The notes under the pieces were generated by a model. The model did no database searches and had not been told where the DNA came from. It saw nothing but the letters and a program-made list of their open reading frames with translations. A DNA stretch of 64,000 nt. Origin: Streptomyces fradiae (GTDB lineage Bacteria > Actinomycetota > Actinomycetes > Streptomycetales > Streptomycetaceae). Positions 37,645 to 46,480 of the stretch are shown in pieces; position 1 is the stretch's first letter, and every line of letters begins with the position of its first letter. The position numbers and the translations under genes were made by a program. The stretch covers positions 1,674,001-1,738,000 of the forward strand of contig NZ_CP065958.1 of NCBI RefSeq assembly GCF_041270065.1, given 5' to 3'.

Positions 37645-38454
37645 TTACTCGCCGAGGCCCGCGAGGTCGCGCAGGCGGCGGGCCTGGGCGGCGCGCTCGG
37701 CGGTGCGCTGGTCCTCGTACGAGCGGCCCGAGGCGCCCTGGAGGAGCGCCTTGGTCTCGATGACGGCGGAGCGCGGTGCGGCGAGCAGGGCGGCGCTGAG
37801 GTCCCGTACGGCTGCGCCGAGTTCGGCGGCGGGCACGGCGATGTTGGCGAGGCCGATGCGCTCGGCCTCCTCGGCGTGCACGAAACGGCCGGTCGCGCAG
37901 ATCTCCAAGGCGCGGGCGTAGCCCACGAGGGAGACCAGGGGGTGCGTGCCGGTGAGGTCGGGGACCAGACCGAGGCTGGTCTCGCGCATGGCGAACTGCA
38001 CGTCGTCGGCGACGATCCGCAGGTCGCACGCGAGGGCGAGCTGGAATCCGGCGCCGATGGCGTGGCCCTGGACGGCCGCGATCGACACGATGTCGCTGCG
38101 GCGCCACCAGGTGAACGCCTCCTGGTACTCGGCGATGAGCGCGTCGAGGTCCGCCTCGGACCCGCGCGCCATCTCCAGGAAGGACGGCTCTCCGTCGAAG
38201 CCCTCGGGCGTGAACGCCTGGCGGTCGAGTCCGGCGGAGAAGGACTTGCCCTCACCCCGCAGGACGACGATCCGCACATTGCCCGGAAGCGACCGGCCGG
38301 CCTCCGTCAACGCCCGCCACAGAGCGGGAGACTGGGCGTTGCGCTTCGCCGGATTGGTCAGGGTCACCGTGGCAACGGCGTCCTCGACGGTGAGCCGTAC
38401 ACCGTCCTTGTCGAAAACGAGCTCTGCGTGCTCGGAATCGTCGAACGTAGTCAT
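37645..38454 (-). CDS. Enoyl-CoA hydratase/isomerase family protein
   Basis: A 269-residue crotonase-fold protein. It has the oxyanion-hole segments SFSAGLDRQAF and HAIGAGFQLALACDLRIV, and the family's LGLVPDLTGTHPL. The positions of the two hydratase Glu residues are not both conserved: the AGFQ..AC region has Gln rather than Gly-Glu, and LVPD has Asp, so it may be an isomerase or another crotonase-fold enzyme. ATG 38454 is used; a GTG-free extension upstream is not conserved. A 13-bp inverted repeat sits just upstream. Confidence 0.88.
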   Translation of the reverse strand: MTTFDDSEHAELVFDKDGVRLTVEDAVATVTLTNPAKRNAQSPALWRALTEAGRSLPGNVRIVVLRGEGKSFSAGLDRQAFTPEGFDGEPSFLEMARGSEADLDALIAEYQEAFTWWRRSDIVSIAAVQGHAIGAGFQLALACDLRIVADDVQFAMRETSLGLVPDLTGTHPLVSLVGYARALEICATGRFVHAEEAERIGLANIAVPAAELGAAVRDLSAALLAAPRSAVIETKALLQGASGRSYEDQRTAERAAQARRLRDLAGLGE

Positions 38455-38466
38455 GGGGCGTCTCCC

Positions 38467-38514
38467 GGTTACGGTGCAGCACTGCATCCGATGCTAAGTG
38501 ACTGCACAGTAACC
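38467..38514. promoter_or_regulatory. Large inverted repeat upstream of the enoyl-CoA hydratase gene
   Basis: GGTTACGGTGCAG (38467-38479) faces CTGCACAGTAACC (38502-38514), 12 of 13 positions pairing across 22 bp. A smaller TGCAGCACTGCA palindrome overlaps the left arm. Lying 13 bp from the ATG, it could be an operator or a 5'-leader hairpin. Confidence 0.5.
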
Positions 38515-38544
38515 ACCCGGTCGACCGCACGGCCGACCGGGTGG
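38513..38544 (-). terminator. Hairpin downstream of the small HTH gene
   Basis: CCACCCGGTCG (38513-38523) pairs perfectly with CGACCGGGTGG (38534-38544), 50 bp past the HTH gene stop on the minus strand and ahead of the hydratase promoter. Confidence 0.65.
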
Positions 38545-38595
38545 CCACCGAGAGACCCGGTGGACCGGTCGAGCCGCCCCTGTGTCAGCCCGGTG

Positions 38596-38817
38596 TCAGG
38601 CCGAGGCCGCCTTCTTGCCCCGTGTCGCTCCGCCGCGTCCGCGCAGCGTGACTCCGGACTCGCTGAGCATCCGGTGGACGAATCCGTAGGAGCGGCCGGT
38701 TTCCTCGGCCAGCGCCCGGATGCTCGCACCGGAGTCGTACTTCTTCTTCAGGTCTGCCGCGAGCTTGTCGCGCGCGGCGCCGGTCACCCGGCTGCCCTTC
38801 TTCAGAGTCTCGGCCAC
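38596..38817 (-). CDS. Small helix-turn-helix DNA-binding protein
   Basis: A 73-residue protein that is nearly all DNA-binding domain. The HTH reads KKYDSGASIRALAEETGRSY and GFVHRMLSESGV, resembling the resolvase/invertase C-terminal HTH, with a basic Gly/Arg/Lys tail (GRGGATRGKKAASA) reminiscent of nucleoid-associated proteins. GTG 38817 has GAGGAGG at good spacing; longer in-frame starts are not needed. Highly conserved in Streptomyces by memory; target unknown. It could act on many sites rather than as a local switch. Confidence 0.85.
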   Translation of the reverse strand: MAETLKKGSRVTGAARDKLAADLKKKYDSGASIRALAEETGRSYGFVHRMLSESGVTLRGRGGATRGKKAASA

Positions 38818-39138
38818 CCGTGCCTCCTCATGGGAAGTGCGCTCTGGACTTCTCATGATCACCCCTCTCGGACGTCCTGGCCACCCATTCGACAAGGTCT
38901 GTGCCACGAGCTTGCGCCGAGCGGCGCCGATCGCCACGACCGGAATTGATCGTTCCGATCGCTCCGGAACCGGCCCGGCGGCACGCTCGGACGGGAAGTG
39001 CCAGGTCAGCGCGGTGAGGCCGGAACGAGTGCGGCGCGGGCCCAGGCGGAAGGATTCCGCAGGGCCCGCGCCGGAGGTACGAGATGCTCTCACTCAGATG
39101 ATGGATCACCCATGAGCCGAATGATCCAGTACGGCGGG
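38818..39138. other. Intergenic region upstream of the small HTH gene
   Basis: A 321-bp gap between the HTH gene start and the ABC-F stop. It must hold the HTH promoter. Reading frames here lack coding character. Short near-palindromes occur around 38930-38975 (GATCG and CCGGAA repeats), but no clear operator, RNA gene or terminator is visible. Confidence 0.5.
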
Positions 39139-40737
39139 TCAGGCCAGGGCGACCAGATCCGCGTAGTCGGCGCCCCACAGGTCCTCGACGCCGTCCGGGA
39201 GCAGGATGATCCGCTCCGGGTCGAGCGCCTCGACGGCGCCCTCGTCGTGGGTGACCAGGACGACCGCGCCCTTGTACGTGCGCAGCGCGCCGAGGATCTC
39301 CTCGCGGCTGGCCGGGTCCAGGTTGTTGGTCGGCTCGTCGAGGAGCAGCACGTTCGCCGAGGAGACGACCAGGGTCGCGAGCGCGAGCCGGGTCTTCTCG
39401 CCGCCGGAGAGCACGCCGGCCGGCTTGTCCACGTCGTCGCCGGAGAAGAGGAAGGAGCCGAGCACCTTGCGCACCTCGACCAGGTCGAGGTCGGGCGCGG
39501 CGGAGCGCATGTTCTCCAGGACGGTGCGCGCGGGGTCGAGGGTCTCGTGCTCCTGCGCGTAGTAGCCGAGCTTGAGGCCGTGGCCCGGGGTGACCTCACC
39601 GGTGTCGGGCTGCTCGACGCCGCCGAGGAGGCGGAGCAGGGTGGTCTTGCCGGCGCCGTTGAGGCCGAGGATGACGACCCGGGAGCCCTTGTCGATGGCC
39701 AGGTTCACGTCGGTGAAGATTTCGAGTGAACCGTACGACTTGGACAGGCCCTCCGCGGTGAGCGGGGTCTTGCCGCAGGGCGCGGGCTCCGGGAAGCGCA
39801 GCTTGGCGACCTTGTCGGAGGCGCGGACCGCCTCAAGGCCGGAGAGCAGGCGCTCGGCGCGCTTGGCCATGTTCTGCGCGGCGACGGTCTTGGTGGCCTT
39901 GGCGCGCATCTTGTCGGCCTGCGAGTTGAGCGCGGCGGCCTTCTTCTCCGCGTTCTGGCGCTCGCGGCGGCGGCGCTTCTCGTCGGCCTCGCGCTGCTGC
40001 TGGTAGAGCTTCCAGCCCATGTTGTAGACGTCGATCACCGAGCGGTTGGCGTCCAGGTAGAAGACCTTGTTGACGACGGTCTCGACCAGGTCGACATCGT
40101 GGGAGATGACGATGAAGCCGCCCCGGTAGGTCTTGAGGTAGTCGCGCAGCCAGACGATCGAGTCGGCGTCGAGGTGGTTGGTCGGCTCGTCGAGGAGCAG
40201 GGTGTCCGCGTCGGAGAAGAGGATGCGGGCGAGCTCGATGCGGCGGCGCTGACCGCCGGAGAGGGTGTGCAGCGGCTGGCCGAGGACCCGGTCGGGCAGT
40301 CCGAGGGCGGCGGCGATGGTCGCGGCCTCGGCCTCGGCGGCGTACCCGCCCTTGGTGAGGAACTCGGTCTCCTGGCGCTCGTACTGCTTGAGGGCCTTGT
40401 CGCGGGTGGCGCCGGAGCCGTTGGCGATGCGCTCCTCGTTCTGCCGCATCTTGCGGAGCAGGACGTCGAGGCCGCGGGCGGACAGGACGCGGTCGCGGGC
40501 GAGCACGTCGAGGTCGCCGGTGCGCGGGTCCTGCGGGAGGTAGCCGACCTCGCCGGAGCGGGTGATGGTGCCGCCGGCGGGCTGGCCCTCGCCGGCCAGG
40601 CACTTGGTGAGCGTGGTCTTGCCCGCTCCGTTGCGGCCGACGAGGCCGATGCGGTCGCCCTTGGCCACGCGGAAGGAGGCGTTCTCGATGAGGACTCGGG
40701 CGCCGGCGCGCAGCTCGATGCCGGAAGCGGTGATCAC
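39139..40737 (-). CDS. ABC-F family ATPase (ribosome-associated)
   Basis: A 532-residue soluble protein with two ABC ATPase domains and no membrane part. First domain: Walker A GRNGAGKTT (about 34-42), signature LSGGQRRR, Walker B TLLLDEPTNHLD. A charged linker (about 240-300, EADEKRRRRERQNAEKKAAA) follows. Second domain: GLNGAGKTT, LSGGEKTRL, VLLLDEPTNNLD. ABC-F proteins bind the ribosomal E site and tune elongation or protect against antibiotics; the linker length decides which. No drug-resistance gene is nearby, so a housekeeping role is more likely. ATG 40737. Confidence 0.93.
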   Translation of the reverse strand: MITASGIELRAGARVLIENASFRVAKGDRIGLVGRNGAGKTTLTKCLAGEGQPAGGTITRSGEVGYLPQDPRTGDLDVLARDRVLSARGLDVLLRKMRQNEERIANGSGATRDKALKQYERQETEFLTKGGYAAEAEAATIAAALGLPDRVLGQPLHTLSGGQRRRIELARILFSDADTLLLDEPTNHLDADSIVWLRDYLKTYRGGFIVISHDVDLVETVVNKVFYLDANRSVIDVYNMGWKLYQQQREADEKRRRRERQNAEKKAAALNSQADKMRAKATKTVAAQNMAKRAERLLSGLEAVRASDKVAKLRFPEPAPCGKTPLTAEGLSKSYGSLEIFTDVNLAIDKGSRVVILGLNGAGKTTLLRLLGGVEQPDTGEVTPGHGLKLGYYAQEHETLDPARTVLENMRSAAPDLDLVEVRKVLGSFLFSGDDVDKPAGVLSGGEKTRLALATLVVSSANVLLLDEPTNNLDPASREEILGALRTYKGAVVLVTHDEGAVEALDPERIILLPDGVEDLWGADYADLVALA

Positions 40738-40948
40738 GGACAGACTCCAGGGCGGTGGGGAAGACGGCGGAAGGACGGCTGGCGCGGAGCTTCGACGCCG
40801 CTAATGCGCGGGGAGAATGGCCATGCGGCCAGTCTAACGGGCACCTGCAACTGCTTTTGGGCCATGCGACATACCTCACATGCCAGGTAAAACGGGTGAA
40901 GCGTTCCTTGTCTGCTGATACTCGGCAGAGACGCGGAGGGCGGTGGCC

Positions 40949-41839
40949 ATGCAGTTCGACGACGACGCCAACCTGGACACATCAGAGGTCAAGGACGTCC
41001 GGGGCAGCCGCATTCCCGGCGGCCGGGCCACGGTCGGCGGCGGCATCGCGGGTGTCATCGCGCTGATCCTCGGCCTGCTCTTCGGAGTGGGCCCCGAGCA
41101 GCTCGGACTCTCCTCGGGCGGCGACGAGCCGGCCGCGAGCGCCTCCTCCGTCGCCCAGGTGCAGCAGAGCTGCCGGACCGGCGCGGACGCCAACACCCGC
41201 GAGGACTGCCGGATCGTGGCGGTCGTCAACAGCCTGCAGGACTACTGGCGCGCCGAGTACGCGCGGCGCGGCGGCCGCTACGGCGCCGCCTCGACCGTGA
41301 TGTTCAGCCGGCAGGTCCCCACCGCCTGCGGGCAGGCCAGCTCGGCCGTCGGCCCCTTCTACTGCCCCGGCGACCGGCAGGTCTATCTGGATCTGGGCTT
41401 CTTCGACGAGCTGCGCACCAAGTTCGGCTCGACCGGCGGGCCCTTCGCGCAGGCCTATGTGGTGGCGCACGAGTACGGCCACCACGTGCAGAACCTGATG
41501 GGCACCCTGTCCCGCGCCCAGGACGGCCGGACCGGCGCGAACTCCAACGCGGTGAAGGTCGAGCTGCAGGCCGACTGCTACGCGGGGGTGTGGGCGCGGC
41601 ACGCGACGACCACCCCTGACGACAGGACGGGCCGCCCGCTGCTCACCCGGCTCACGGACGAGGACATCCGCGACGGCCTGGACGCGGCGGCGGCGGTCGG
41701 CGACGACCGGATCCAGGAGCGCTTCCAGGGCCGGGTCACCCCGGAGAACTGGACCCACGGCTCGGCCGCCCAGCGCCAGCAGTGGTTCTACCAGGGCTAC
41801 CGCACCGGCGACATGGCGCAGTGCAACACCTTCCGGTGA
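40949..41839 (+). CDS. YpfJ/KPN_02809-family neutral zinc metallopeptidase
   Basis: A 296-residue membrane-anchored metalloprotease. A short cytosolic start ([19 protein letters not shown]) is followed by one helix at about 30-48, then an outward catalytic domain with zinc motif HEYGHH (His174, Glu175, His178) and a downstream Glu-containing LQADCYAG segment. Cysteines in the outer domain (QQSCRTG, EDCRI, TACGQ, FYCPG) are consistent with disulfides. ATG 40949 has GGAGGG eight nt upstream; GTG 40943 is too close. Substrate unknown. Followed by a VOC gene on the same strand. Confidence 0.92.
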   Translation: MQFDDDANLDTSEVKDVRGSRIPGGRATVGGGIAGVIALILGLLFGVGPEQLGLSSGGDEPAASASSVAQVQQSCRTGADANTREDCRIVAVVNSLQDYWRAEYARRGGRYGAASTVMFSRQVPTACGQASSAVGPFYCPGDRQVYLDLGFFDELRTKFGSTGGPFAQAYVVAHEYGHHVQNLMGTLSRAQDGRTGANSNAVKVELQADCYAGVWARHATTTPDDRTGRPLLTRLTDEDIRDGLDAAAAVGDDRIQERFQGRVTPENWTHGSAAQRQQWFYQGYRTGDMAQCNTFR

Positions 41840-41890
41840 GCGGCCCGCTGCCAGACTGAGATCCAGGTCACAGAAAAGGAGGCGATCGCG

Positions 41891-42295
41891 ATGACGGACG
41901 CGCCCGACATCTGCCCCGCCCTGCGGTACGAGGACGCGAAGGCCGCGATCAAGCAGCTCACGGAGGCCTTCGGCTTCACCGTGCACGCCGTGTACGAGGG
42001 CGAGGACGGCCGGGTGATGCACGCCGAGCTGTCCTACGGCAACGGCATGGTGATGCTCGGCAGCACGGGCACCGGCAGCACCTTCGACAAGATCATGGCC
42101 GGCGGCGGCCCGACCGGCATCTACGTGCGGGTGGCCGACGTCGACGACCACCACGCCCGGGCCGTCGCCCACGGCGTGCAGATCGTCATGCCGCCCACCG
42201 ACCAGGACTACGGCTCCCGCGACTACATGGCGCGGGACGCCGAGGGCAACGTCTGGAGCTTCGGGACGTACGCCCCCGGCGCCGCGGCGGGGTGA
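41891..42295 (+). CDS. VOC-superfamily (glyoxalase/bleomycin-resistance-like) protein
   Basis: A 134-residue protein with the paired beta-alpha-beta-beta-beta layout of vicinal-oxygen-chelate proteins: RYEDAKAAIKQLTEAFGFTV opens the first half and IYVRVADVDDHHARAVAHGV the second, ending RDAEGNVWSFGTY. These motifs match the glyoxalase-like group typical of small actinobacterial VOC proteins. Metal ligands are not certain. ATG 41891 has AAAGGAGG at ideal spacing. Its stop abuts that of the giant convergent gene with no gap. Substrate unknown. Confidence 0.87.
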   Translation: MTDAPDICPALRYEDAKAAIKQLTEAFGFTVHAVYEGEDGRVMHAELSYGNGMVMLGSTGTGSTFDKIMAGGGPTGIYVRVADVDDHHARAVAHGVQIVMPPTDQDYGSRDYMARDAEGNVWSFGTYAPGAAAG

Positions 42296-45200
42296 TCAGC
42301 CGGCGTAGTAGCCGTTCAGGTCGGCGATGACCTGGGTCGAACCGGAGTGGTTGACGAAGCTGACCCGTCCGTCGACCACGGGTACCACGACCAGGTTCGA
42401 GATCGTCTCCCCCTTGGTGAAGTTGAGGTTGGAGACGACCGGCAGCGGCTGCCCGTGCGGGTGGGCCCGCAGATAGCTGTCGCTGGTGGCGCCGGTGACG
42501 GTGACGTTCAGGACGACCGCCTTGACGCCCTCCGCCGGCACCCCGTGCACGCCGCCGACCCGGATGCTCACGACCTCGCCGGGGCCGACCGCGCCGGCCC
42601 GGGCGCCGAGACCCGCACGGGTGTCGAGCAGCCGGGTGGGCTCGGTGGAGACGAACGGCGCGCCCGTGGCGGAGAAGTAGCCCGTCACGTCCGCGAGCAG
42701 GTCGACGGTGCCGGCGCTGTTGCGCAGGTCCACCGTGCCGTTCAGCACCGGCACGACCACCAGGTTGGGCAGGGTGCGGCCGGCCGTGTAGTTGATGTTC
42801 GACACGGCGGGCAGCGGGCTGCCGTCGGGGAAGACGGTGACGAAGCCGCTGTTGGTGGGCGCGACCGCCGTCACGTTCATGACCACCGCGGTGACACCCG
42901 TGGCCGGAACGCCGTGCACGCCCGCCACCTTGAGCTTCACCGTGCCGCCCGCACCGACCCGCGCCTTCGCCGCACCGGTGCCGTTACGAGTGTCCAGGAA
43001 GCGCGTCGGCGCGATCGGTGTCAGCGCGGAGCCCTGGCCCGCCTCGGCCGTGTAGTAGCCGGCCACGTCCGCGACGAGGTCGACGGTGCTCACGCTGTTG
43101 CGCAGGTCCACGACGCCGTTGCGGACGGAGACCGTCACGAGATTGGAGAGGGTGCGGCCGCCGGTGTAGTTGAGGCTGGACGTCGTGGGCAGCGACCCGC
43201 CGTCGGGATACGCGGTGACGAAGCCGTTGCCGGTGGGCGCGACCGCCGTCACGTTCATGACCACGGCGGTGACATCCGTGGCCGGAACGCCCTGGACGCC
43301 CGCCACCTTCAGCTTCACCGTGCCACCCGCAGCGACCCGTGCCTTGGGCGCACCGGTGCCGTTACGGGTGTCCAGGAACCGCGTCGGCGCGATCGGGACG
43401 AACCGGCCCGGGGTCGCCTCGGCCGGCGCGGTCACGGTGTACGCCTTCGGCAGGTAGCCATGCGAGCGGGTGCCCGAGGAGTAGCCCGCGCCGTCGACCA
43501 CGAGGTCGTAGCTGCCCGGCGGCAGCCCGGCCGTGTTGAGCAGGGCGGTGAGCGCGGTGCCGTCGGAGCGGACGGACACCGCCGGGTTCATGCGGTACTC
43601 GCTCGACGCGGTGTCACCGCGCAGCACGAGCTCGGTGCCGAGCGTCAGGTTCGTGCCGGTCAGCACGACCTGGTTCGCCGTTCCGGCGGGCCCGTTGGTG
43701 CTGCTCAGCGCGGACACGTCGCCGTACTTCCGCGGCTCGGTGCACCCCTGGTCGCACAGGCCCTGCATCGAGTACTCGAACGGGGCCGGTGCGTCGCCCG
43801 GGCGCAGCAGGAAGACATACCGGCCGGCGCGGGCGTTCCAGGTGGTCAGGCAGCGGAAGCGGAACTCCCCGTAGCTGCCGCCGCACTGGTACGCGTCCTC
43901 GTTCACGCCGTTGAACGAGGTGTCCGTGAGCAGGGTCGTCCAGGCGGTCTCGGTGCCGGGGGCGCTGTCGGTGCCGACCACCTTGAAGGCCTGGTTCGGC
44001 TTCATGTCGAGGACGGCGCAGTAGGCGGTCCTGGTCTCGGTGAGTGTCCCGCTGCGCAGCGAGAAGCCGGCCGGGGACACCGTGTTGGCGGTGCACTCGG
44101 GGGCCCAGCCCGCCGCAGTGGCGATCTTCCAGGTGTCCAGGCGGACCGGGATCGGGGTGCCGTTGTAGCCGGACGCGAGGGCGAAGACCAGGTACGAGGT
44201 GGCGCCGGTGACCTTGCAGGTGGCGCCGGCGTTCCAGCAGCGCATGGTGCCGCTGCCGTCGGCGACGTTCAGCATCGCACCGGTCCGCCAGGCGGCGCCG
44301 GGGGTCCGGGCCGAGAACAGCATCTTGTCGCCGGCCGCCGCGGTGACCCGCAGACAGGTGCTGGCAAGAGCCGAGTCGAAGGTGGTGCCGGTGGACGGGC
44401 CGCCGACGGCGAGCGACGCGGGGGCCGCGCACTTCGCCGTGGCGGAGATGTCCCGCCGGACGAGGCGGTAGGTGTCGGGCGCGTACGTGTTGGCCGAGAG
44501 CAGGACCGTGTACGGCGCACCGGCCGTGAGCTTGCAGGCCGCCGTGGAGGTGGCGCTGGTCTCGCAGATCTTGTTGCCGGCGGTGTCGTGGACGGCGACC
44601 CAGGCGTTCGCCCGGTTGCTGTCGTTGGCGTAGTCGAAGAACTCGGCCGTGGAGTGCGCGTTCGCCGCGAGGGACAGGCAGGCGGTGCGCACCGGCGGCT
44701 CGATCCGGACCTCGGCGCCCCAGCTGCCGCCGAAGGGCGACTGGGCCCAGGGGGTGCAGCCCGGGCCGTCGCCGGTGCGCTGCGCCGCGAGCCGGTAGGT
44801 GCCGGTGGCGGGGCCGGTCAGGACGACGTGGAACGGGGCGGTCCCGGTCAGCTTGCAGACGGTCGGCCCGCCGTCGCCGCACTGGGCCTGGCCCTTGGCG
44901 TCGAAGACCCGCGGCGCGGGGCGGGCGGCGTCCTCGGCGGTGGCCCGGTCGAGGAGGTACACGCCGCGGCCGGAGGCGGTGGGCAGGGTCAGGCACAGGG
45001 ACTGGCCGGCGCCGGTGAAGGTGCCGGTCGCGGGGCCGGAGGCGAGCCCGTCGTCGCGCACGGCGACACAGCCCTCGGTCTGGTCCGTCCGGTGGAAGCG
45101 GATGCCGTACGGCTCGGTTCCGGCGCTCGCGCCGTCCCGGGCCCAGGTGTAGTCGCCCGCGGCGAGCTCGCAGGGCTTGTCGCCGGCCGCGGCGCACACC

Positions 45201-46303
45201 GGGGTGCCGTCGGTGGTGAAGAGGCGGCCGGTGACGCCTTCGCCCACGGGGGCGTAGAGGTGGGGTCCGGCGGCCGGGACGTGCAGGACGCGGCAGCGCG
45301 CGGCGGAGCCGGCCTCGGGCACCGTGCCGTACGCCTGCGGCTGCACGGTGGGGCAGCCGTCGGGCCGGGAGAGCCGGGCGAACGCGACCGTGTGGTCGAC
45401 GCTCCGTCCGGCGTCCTCGTTCACCAGGACGCGGAAGGGCGCGGGGCCGGTGAGCGTGCAGTCGAGCTCCCCGGAGCTGCGGGAGCGGGTGGAGCACACC
45501 TCGGCGCCGGTCGCGTCGTGGACGGAGGCGAGGGCCCAGTACGGGGAGACGTGGGTGCGCAGGACCTCGCCGGTGACCAGGGGCAGCGCGTAGCAGTGGC
45601 CCGCCGCGCCGGCGGCGAGGGAGCCGTCGAAGGTCTTGGGCGCGCCGAGCGCGGTGTCCGGCTCGGTGACGGTGGTGCAGGCCGGGTCGGAGAGCAGGGC
45701 CGTGTAGGACACGGTGAGTCCGCCGCCGTAGTTCCAGTCGTCCCGCACGCGCAGGGTGTGGGCGCCCTTCGCGGTGATGGGACAGCGGGTGACGCCGTAA
45801 CCGTCGGCGAGCCGCTCACAGGCGACGGTGCTGCCGTCGGGCGCGGTGAGGGTGGTGGTCAGGGGCCCCGACGCGGTGTACACGACCTGGACGAACAGCA
45901 GGTCGGGGGCGTGGGTGAGGTCGAGCGTGTACTCCGCTCCGCCGGCCGGGAGCGCGGCGCAGGCGTGCACGGCGTTCGGCTCGACGGGGCCGGAGCAGGT
46001 GTCGGCGTCGGCGGCCGTGGTGAGCGCCCGGATCTCCTTCGCGGCCTCGGCGGACCGGGCCGCGGGGCCCTGCGGTCCGGCGGGGGCGGACGTGGTCCGG
46101 GGCGCGGGCGCGGCGGATGTCCTGGCCGGAGCGGACGTCTTGGCCGGAGCGGGCGTGGGTGCGGTGGCGGCGCCGGCCGTGGCGGCCCCGCCGAGCGTGG
46201 TGGTGAGGACGGTGAGGACCAGTGCGGCGAGCGCGAGCGGCGTACGGCCGCGGCTCGAGCCGCTCCTGGTCCGCTGCCGTCTCCTTATGGACAGAGGTGG
46301 CAT
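42296..46303 (-). CDS. Giant secreted repeat protein (1335 aa), unknown function
   Basis: Extracellular protein of 1335 residues. The signal peptide spans about 1-45: a twin-Arg-like basic stretch, then a Leu/Ala core ending GAATAGAAT. An Ala/Pro/Thr-rich linker reaches residue 90. Then come about seven degenerate beta-rich repeats of about 100 residues (about 95-860), each with an internal pair of cysteines and motifs such as 'G.APF.VL' and 'TGTYRL'. An IPT/TIG-like domain (about 865-960; GTNLTLGTELVLRGD, PPGSYDLVV) precedes three C-terminal repeats. No catalytic motif seen. Probably a cell-surface or matrix adhesin-like protein. Confidence 0.85.
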   Translation of the reverse strand: MPPLSIRRRQRTRSGSSRGRTPLALAALVLTVLTTTLGGAATAGAATAPTPAPAKTSAPARTSAAPAPRTTSAPAGPQGPAARSAEAAKEIRALTTAADADTCSGPVEPNAVHACAALPAGGAEYTLDLTHAPDLLFVQVVYTASGPLTTTLTAPDGSTVACERLADGYGVTRCPITAKGAHTLRVRDDWNYGGGLTVSYTALLSDPACTTVTEPDTALGAPKTFDGSLAAGAAGHCYALPLVTGEVLRTHVSPYWALASVHDATGAEVCSTRSRSSGELDCTLTGPAPFRVLVNEDAGRSVDHTVAFARLSRPDGCPTVQPQAYGTVPEAGSAARCRVLHVPAAGPHLYAPVGEGVTGRLFTTDGTPVCAAAGDKPCELAAGDYTWARDGASAGTEPYGIRFHRTDQTEGCVAVRDDGLASGPATGTFTGAGQSLCLTLPTASGRGVYLLDRATAEDAARPAPRVFDAKGQAQCGDGGPTVCKLTGTAPFHVVLTGPATGTYRLAAQRTGDGPGCTPWAQSPFGGSWGAEVRIEPPVRTACLSLAANAHSTAEFFDYANDSNRANAWVAVHDTAGNKICETSATSTAACKLTAGAPYTVLLSANTYAPDTYRLVRRDISATAKCAAPASLAVGGPSTGTTFDSALASTCLRVTAAAGDKMLFSARTPGAAWRTGAMLNVADGSGTMRCWNAGATCKVTGATSYLVFALASGYNGTPIPVRLDTWKIATAAGWAPECTANTVSPAGFSLRSGTLTETRTAYCAVLDMKPNQAFKVVGTDSAPGTETAWTTLLTDTSFNGVNEDAYQCGGSYGEFRFRCLTTWNARAGRYVFLLRPGDAPAPFEYSMQGLCDQGCTEPRKYGDVSALSSTNGPAGTANQVVLTGTNLTLGTELVLRGDTASSEYRMNPAVSVRSDGTALTALLNTAGLPPGSYDLVVDGAGYSSGTRSHGYLPKAYTVTAPAEATPGRFVPIAPTRFLDTRNGTGAPKARVAAGGTVKLKVAGVQGVPATDVTAVVMNVTAVAPTGNGFVTAYPDGGSLPTTSSLNYTGGRTLSNLVTVSVRNGVVDLRNSVSTVDLVADVAGYYTAEAGQGSALTPIAPTRFLDTRNGTGAAKARVGAGGTVKLKVAGVHGVPATGVTAVVMNVTAVAPTNSGFVTVFPDGSPLPAVSNINYTAGRTLPNLVVVPVLNGTVDLRNSAGTVDLLADVTGYFSATGAPFVSTEPTRLLDTRAGLGARAGAVGPGEVVSIRVGGVHGVPAEGVKAVVLNVTVTGATSDSYLRAHPHGQPLPVVSNLNFTKGETISNLVVVPVVDGRVSFVNHSGSTQVIADLNGYYAG
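42299..43387 (-). repeat. Three tandem 114-126-residue C-terminal repeats
   Basis: Residues 973-1098, 1099-1221 and 1222-1335 of the giant secreted protein repeat PTRFLDTRNGTG, VKLKVAGVxGVPA, AVVMNVTAVAP and VDLxADVxGYY. Copies 1 and 2 are nearly the same in long DNA stretches, suggesting recent duplication or conversion; copy 3 is more diverged. This repeat family recurs at C-termini of other secreted actinobacterial proteins. Confidence 0.85.
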
Positions 46304-46480
46304 GCGGTTCCCCCCAAGGAATGCGCGTGCCCTGCCCCTGTGACCGGCACAGGGGAGCTCAGGGCGAAGCGATTCTAGGCGGAGTCGATCAACCGTTCCC
46401 CTGAAATTCCCGGCGGCGGCCCGCCCGGACCCCGCGGCGCGGGGTCCGGGCCGCGGGGTCCGGGCGTGCCGGGCCGGGGC

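Noticed and set aside
42347..46378. A 1343-codon open frame on the plus strand
   Set aside because: It is the antisense shadow of the giant secreted protein, whose signal peptide and repeats are clear on the minus strand.
46436..46480. Direct repeats of GCGGGGTCCGGG after the giant gene
   Set aside because: Two 12-bp copies 14 bp apart in a very GC-rich gap; too short and low-complexity to call a feature.
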